From Bacillota bacterium (GTDB lineage Bacteria > Bacillota > Clostridia > Christensenellales > CAG-138): a stretch of 8,445 nt of DNA. A model generated the notes under the pieces. That model made no database searches and had not been told where the DNA came from. It saw only the letters and a program-made list of their open reading frames with translations. Positions within the stretch are counted from its first letter, which is position 1. The number at the start of each line of letters is the position of its first letter. The position numbers and the translations under genes are program-made. The stretch spans positions 1 through 8,445 of the forward strand of contig JAEXFV010000140.1 in the NCBI GenBank assembly GCA_023451115.1. The letters run 5' to 3'. This document shows, one piece after another, positions 6,056 to 8,445 of the stretch.

Positions 6056-7498
6056 ATGGGACTTTTGAAAGCAGGCATCGGAGCCTTGGGCGGTGTATTG
6101 GCCGACCAGTGGCGGGAGTATTTCTATTGTGACTCCATGCCGGATAATGTGCTGGTGACCAAAGGCATAAAGCGAACTTCAAACCACAGCTCCAATACCC
6201 GGGGTGAGGAAAACGTCATCTCCAACGGTTCCATCATCGCGGTTAACGAAGGCCAGTGTATGATGATCGTGGAACAGGGCGCCATTGTGGAGTTTTCCGC
6301 AGAGGCCGGCGAGTTCGTATGGGACAGTTCTTCTGAACCCACCATCTTTTACGGCGGCCTGGGGCAGGGAATCAAAGGCTCCTGGGAAACCCTCAAAAAG
6401 CGTTTTACCATGGGCGGAGATACGGGTAAGGATCAACGGGTATATTTCTTTAACACCAAAGAGATTATTGGCAATAAATATGGCACTGCCAATCCGGTGC
6501 CTTTTCGGGTGGTAGATCAGAATATTGGCTTGGATATGGATATTGGCATCCGCTGTTTCGGCGAGTATTCCTATAAACTCACAGACCCCATGCTGTTTTA
6601 CAAAAATGTTTGCGGCAATGTGAGCGTGGACTATACCCGGGATAAGATCGACAGCCAGCTCAAAACAGAGCTGCTCACCGCTTTACAACCGGCTTTTGCA
6701 AAAATTTCCGCCATGGGCATCCGCTACAGCGCAGTGCCTGGACATACACAGGAGCTAAGCGATGCACTCAACGAAGTGCTTTCCCAGAAATGGAGTGGGC
6801 TTAGGGGCATTTCTGTGGCTTCCTTTGGGGTCAGCTCCATGACAGCGGATGAAGATGACGAAGCTACCATTAAGGAGCTGCAAAAGAGCGCTGTGTTCCG
6901 CAACCCCAACATGGCTGCAGCACACCTGGTGGGGGCACAGGCAGAGGCTATGAAATCTGCTGCGTCCAACCAAGGCGCTGGCGCCTTCATGGCGTTTGCC
7001 GGCATGAATATGGCCCAAGGCGCCGGCGGCATGAATGCCCAAAACCTGTTTCAGATGGGCCAGCAGGGGCAATACCAGCAACAGCAGCCGCAATATCAGC
7101 AGCCACAACCACAAGCAGCAGCCCCCGCTGTGGATAGTTGGAAATGTGCTTGCGGCGCTATGGCAACGGGCAAATTCTGCCCGGAATGTGGAGCAAAAAA
7201 GCCTGAGCCAAAGCCAGCCGACACAGGTTGGACTTGTGCATGCGGCGCGGTGGGTAACACGGGGAAATTCTGCGCCGAGTGTGGCAGCCCTAAACCCATG
7301 CAGACCCCAGATGGCTGGATATGTGCATGCGGCGCTGTGAACAAAGGGAAATTCTGCGCTGAATGCGGGGCAAAAAAACCGGCGGGCATTCCGCAATACA
7401 AATGCGATAAATGCGGCTGGGAACCGGAGGACAAAGCCCATCCCCCCAAATTCTGTCCCGAATGCGGCGACCCCTTTGACGATGGCGACATTCAATAA
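6056..7498 (+). CDS. SPFH domain protein with Gln-rich linker and four C-terminal zinc ribbons (YdjI-like)
   Basis: This 480-residue cytoplasmic or membrane-associated protein begins MGLLKAGIGALGGVLADQW, an amphipathic start common to the YdjI/'virion core protein'-type SPFH family. The SPFH (band 7) region covers ~25-265, with GSIIAVNEGQCMMIVEQGAIVEF (58-80), RVYFFNTKE (128-136), NPVPFRVVD (146-154), IGIRCFGEYSYKLTDPMLFY (163-182) and a helical segment (~195-247). Residues 335-353 are Gln/Pro-rich. Four zinc ribbons follow: C364/C366/C375/C378, C394/C396/C406/C409, C423/C425/C434/C437 and a rubredoxin-like C450/C453/C467/C470. The first three use CxC rather than CxxC on the first knuckle. 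SPFH proteins oligomerise at membranes, and Bacillus YdjI works with PspA in envelope stress. The downstream DUF4428 gene starts 15 nt after the stop. The partner bound by the ribbons is unknown. Family assignment is confident. Confidence 0.93.
   Translation: MGLLKAGIGALGGVLADQWREYFYCDSMPDNVLVTKGIKRTSNHSSNTRGEENVISNGSIIAVNEGQCMMIVEQGAIVEFSAEAGEFVWDSSSEPTIFYGGLGQGIKGSWETLKKRFTMGGDTGKDQRVYFFNTKEIIGNKYGTANPVPFRVVDQNIGLDMDIGIRCFGEYSYKLTDPMLFYKNVCGNVSVDYTRDKIDSQLKTELLTALQPAFAKISAMGIRYSAVPGHTQELSDALNEVLSQKWSGLRGISVASFGVSSMTADEDDEATIKELQKSAVFRNPNMAAAHLVGAQAEAMKSAASNQGAGAFMAFAGMNMAQGAGGMNAQNLFQMGQQGQYQQQQPQYQQPQPQAAAPAVDSWKCACGAMATGKFCPECGAKKPEPKPADTGWTCACGAVGNTGKFCAECGSPKPMQTPDGWICACGAVNKGKFCAECGAKKPAGIPQYKCDKCGWEPEDKAHPPKFCPECGDPFDDGDIQ
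7058..7114 (+). repeat. Low-complexity Gln/Pro-coding tract (CAG/CAA-rich)
   Basis: Residues 335-353 of the SPFH protein are mostly Gln with Tyr and Pro, encoded by mixed CAG and CAA codons. It is a flexible linker between the SPFH scaffold and the zinc ribbons. Mixed codons argue against recent slippage expansion. Confidence 0.7.
7139..7369 (+). repeat. Three tandem CxC zinc-ribbon repeats within the SPFH gene
   Basis: Three units start at about 7139, 7229 and 7316, each encoding W-x-C-A-C-G-A, 5-8 residues, then G-K-F-C-x-E-C-G. They are spaced 29-30 residues apart by Pro/Lys/Asp linkers. Their DNA is similar but not identical, as expected from older intragenic duplication. Confidence 0.8.
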
Positions 7499-7499
7499 C

Positions 7500-7507
7500 G
7501 AAAGGAG
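7500..7507 (+). promoter_or_regulatory. Strong ribosome binding site of the DUF4428 gene
   Basis: GAAAGGAG lies 6 nt before ATG 7514 and starts 2 nt after the SPFH stop codon, consistent with translation from a shared message. Confidence 0.8.
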
Positions 7508-7513
7508 CTTTTT

Positions 7514-8236
7514 ATGGGATTGTTTGATAAGAAATATTGCGATGTATGCGGAGAAAAAATTGGGCTTTTAGGCAACCGCAAGTTAGAGGATGGCAACCTC
7601 TGTAAGGACTGTGCCAAGCTGCTTTCTCCCTTCTTTAGCGACCGCCGCCGTTCCACTGTGGCCGAAATCAAAGAACAGCTGACTTATCGGGAAGCTAACA
7701 AAGAAAAGGTGGCGGCCTTCCAGCCTACCAAGGTGATCGGGGGCAATATGAACCTTTATTTTGACGAGGACAAAAAGCAATGGCTGGCTACCCGCTCACG
7801 CAACTGGCGCAATGAAAATCCTGATGTAATGGATTTCTCTCAGGTAACTGGCTGCACACTCGACATTGACGAAAGCAGGCACGAGCTCAAGCGTGAGGAT
7901 AGCGAGGGCAATGAGGTAAGCTACAATCCACCACGGTACGAGTACTCTTATGATTTTAACATGACCATCCATATTAACGCCCCCTGGTTCTCTGAAATCC
8001 GCTTCCAGGTCAACGATGATGAAATCAACCAGCGAGGCGGAGCAGCCTATCGGGAGGCCCAAGCCAAAGCAGAGGAAATTAAGGCGCTTCTCACCCAGGT
8101 GCGGGACACAGAGCGCGAAGCGGTTATCGCTGCCAACGCGCCCAAGCAAAGCGTCATTTGCCCCCATTGCCGCGCAACAACCCTGCCTGATGCAAACGGC
8201 TGCTGCGAGTATTGCGGTGGCGTAGTGGGAAACTAA
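7514..8236 (+). CDS. DUF4428 domain protein with zinc fingers at both ends
   Basis: This 240-residue protein opens MGLFDKKYCDVCGEKIGLLGNRKLEDG with Cys9, Cys12, Cys30 and Cys33, the four-Cys zinc finger characteristic of DUF4428, followed by the basic LSPFFSDRRRSTVAEIKEQL segment that usually accompanies it. Residues ~70-170 are a beta-rich middle region (VIGGNMNLYFDEDKKQWLAT, TGCTLDIDE, YSYDFNMTIHINAPWFSEIRFQV), then a helix (~175-205). The C-terminus holds a second zinc ribbon, C216/C219 and C231/C234, with an extra Cys230. It has no signal peptide or membrane helix, so it is cytoplasmic. It lies 15 nt downstream of the SPFH gene and is the last gene before two terminators. It may bind the SPFH protein or its membrane; that is inferred from linkage and shared zinc ribbons. 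Biochemical activity is unknown. Confidence 0.92.
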   Translation: MGLFDKKYCDVCGEKIGLLGNRKLEDGNLCKDCAKLLSPFFSDRRRSTVAEIKEQLTYREANKEKVAAFQPTKVIGGNMNLYFDEDKKQWLATRSRNWRNENPDVMDFSQVTGCTLDIDESRHELKREDSEGNEVSYNPPRYEYSYDFNMTIHINAPWFSEIRFQVNDDEINQRGGAAYREAQAKAEEIKALLTQVRDTEREAVIAANAPKQSVICPHCRATTLPDANGCCEYCGGVVGN

Positions 8237-8272
8237 ACTGCTGATAACCTAAAGAAACTAGGATGCATTTTT

Positions 8273-8313
8273 AAGCTCATGAACAAAAACCGGTTCATGA
8301 GCTTTTCTGTTTT
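8273..8313 (+). terminator. Intrinsic terminator of the operon
   Basis: A perfect 12-bp stem (AAGCTCATGAAC at 8273-8284 with GTTCATGAGCTT at 8293-8304), an 8-nt loop, and the T-rich tail TTCTGTTTT. It lies 36 nt after the DUF4428 stop, so it most likely ends this transcript. Confidence 0.85.
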
Positions 8314-8358
8314 ATATTAAGGCTATGTCACAACAATTAGTTGATAATAGTGGTTTTT

Positions 8359-8389
8359 ATAAGGAGAGCAAATCGCTCTCCTTATTTTT
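8359..8389 (+). terminator. Second intrinsic terminator
   Basis: An 11-bp perfect stem (8359-8369 with 8375-8385, arms ATAAGGAGAGC and GCTCTCCTTAT), a 5-nt loop AAATC, and a TTTTTA tail. It is a back-up terminator for this operon or the end of a different transcription unit. Confidence 0.75.
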
Positions 8390-8445
8390 ATCCCTACAAA
8401 CAAGAATTTGTCAGCTTACTCTGTTTCCTGTGGTTCAAATAATGT

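Larger units (their letters stand above)
8237..8445. other. Non-coding 3' region with two terminators
   Basis: No plausible gene is seen in these 209 bases. The region is clearly more AT-rich than the genes before it. It holds two hairpins with T-tracts (8273-8313 and 8359-8389) and, between them, a sequence starting GGCTATGTCACAAC at 8321 that may be the edge of another element. Confidence 0.6.

Noticed and set aside
7058..7114. Gln-coding tract as a hypervariable microsatellite
   Set aside because: CAG and CAA codons are mixed and interrupted by Pro and Tyr, so slippage-prone pure repeats are absent; it is better seen as a linker.
6755..7495. Long open frame on the - strand opposite the SPFH zinc-ribbon region
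   Set aside because: It is the antisense shadow of a Cys/Gly/Lys-rich coding repeat; its translation is low-complexity, and the + strand gene has clear domains and a ribosome binding site.
1..8445. CRISPR array, tRNA, rRNA or defence-system enzyme
   Set aside because: I found no regularly spaced direct repeats, no cloverleaf-like segment and no nuclease, helicase or toxin motif.

Overview
The window looks like a piece of a Gram-positive, low-to-mid GC Bacillota chromosome, most likely a gut-type Clostridia member (Oscillospiraceae/Eubacteriales-like). The reasons are strong AAAGGAG-type ribosome binding sites, several lipoproteins with short Lys-rich signal peptides and lipoboxes, one TTG start, and a gene set (AIM24, zinc-ribbon SPFH, DUF4428) that I associate with clostridial genomes. 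The taxon is inferred, since no marker gene is present. All convincing genes are on the + strand and closely spaced. No gap between genes exceeds 300 bases. I see no rRNA, tRNA, CRISPR array or transposase gene.

Layout: (1) 3-779, the 3' end of a secreted or lipoprotein gene cut by the window edge; (2) 793-2064, a three-domain lipoprotein; (3) 2114-2791, an AIM24-family protein, followed by a very strong GC-rich hairpin; (4) 2904-3943, a lipoprotein gene split by a -1 frameshift near 3146-3152; (5) 3987-5474, a lipoprotein with two internal repeats fused to a C-terminal domain that resembles a normally stand-alone protein and still carries its own ribosome binding site and ATG; (6) 5565-5981, a four-helix membrane protein, followed by a terminator-like hairpin; (7) 6056-7498, an SPFH protein with a Gln-rich linker and four zinc ribbons; (8) 7514-8236, a DUF4428 protein with zinc fingers at both ends; (9) 8237-8445, two hairpin terminators and possibly the edge of a mobile element.

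The genes fall into two classes. One is exported: four putative lipoproteins or secreted proteins built from small beta-rich domains with divergent copies in neighbouring genes. The other is cytoplasmic or membrane-associated: AIM24, SPFH/zinc-ribbon, DUF4428/zinc-ribbon and a small four-helix protein. SPFH proteins scaffold membranes, AIM24 is tied to inner-membrane organisation in mitochondria, and zinc-ribbon SPFH proteins such as Bacillus YdjI sit in PspA-type envelope-stress operons. I therefore infer an envelope-associated module with surface lipoproteins outside and a scaffold inside. No enzyme active site is evident, so the biochemical role is unknown. The most notable points are the frameshifted lipoprotein, the internal start in the fusion gene, the possible attenuator before the SPFH gene, and the combination of families.
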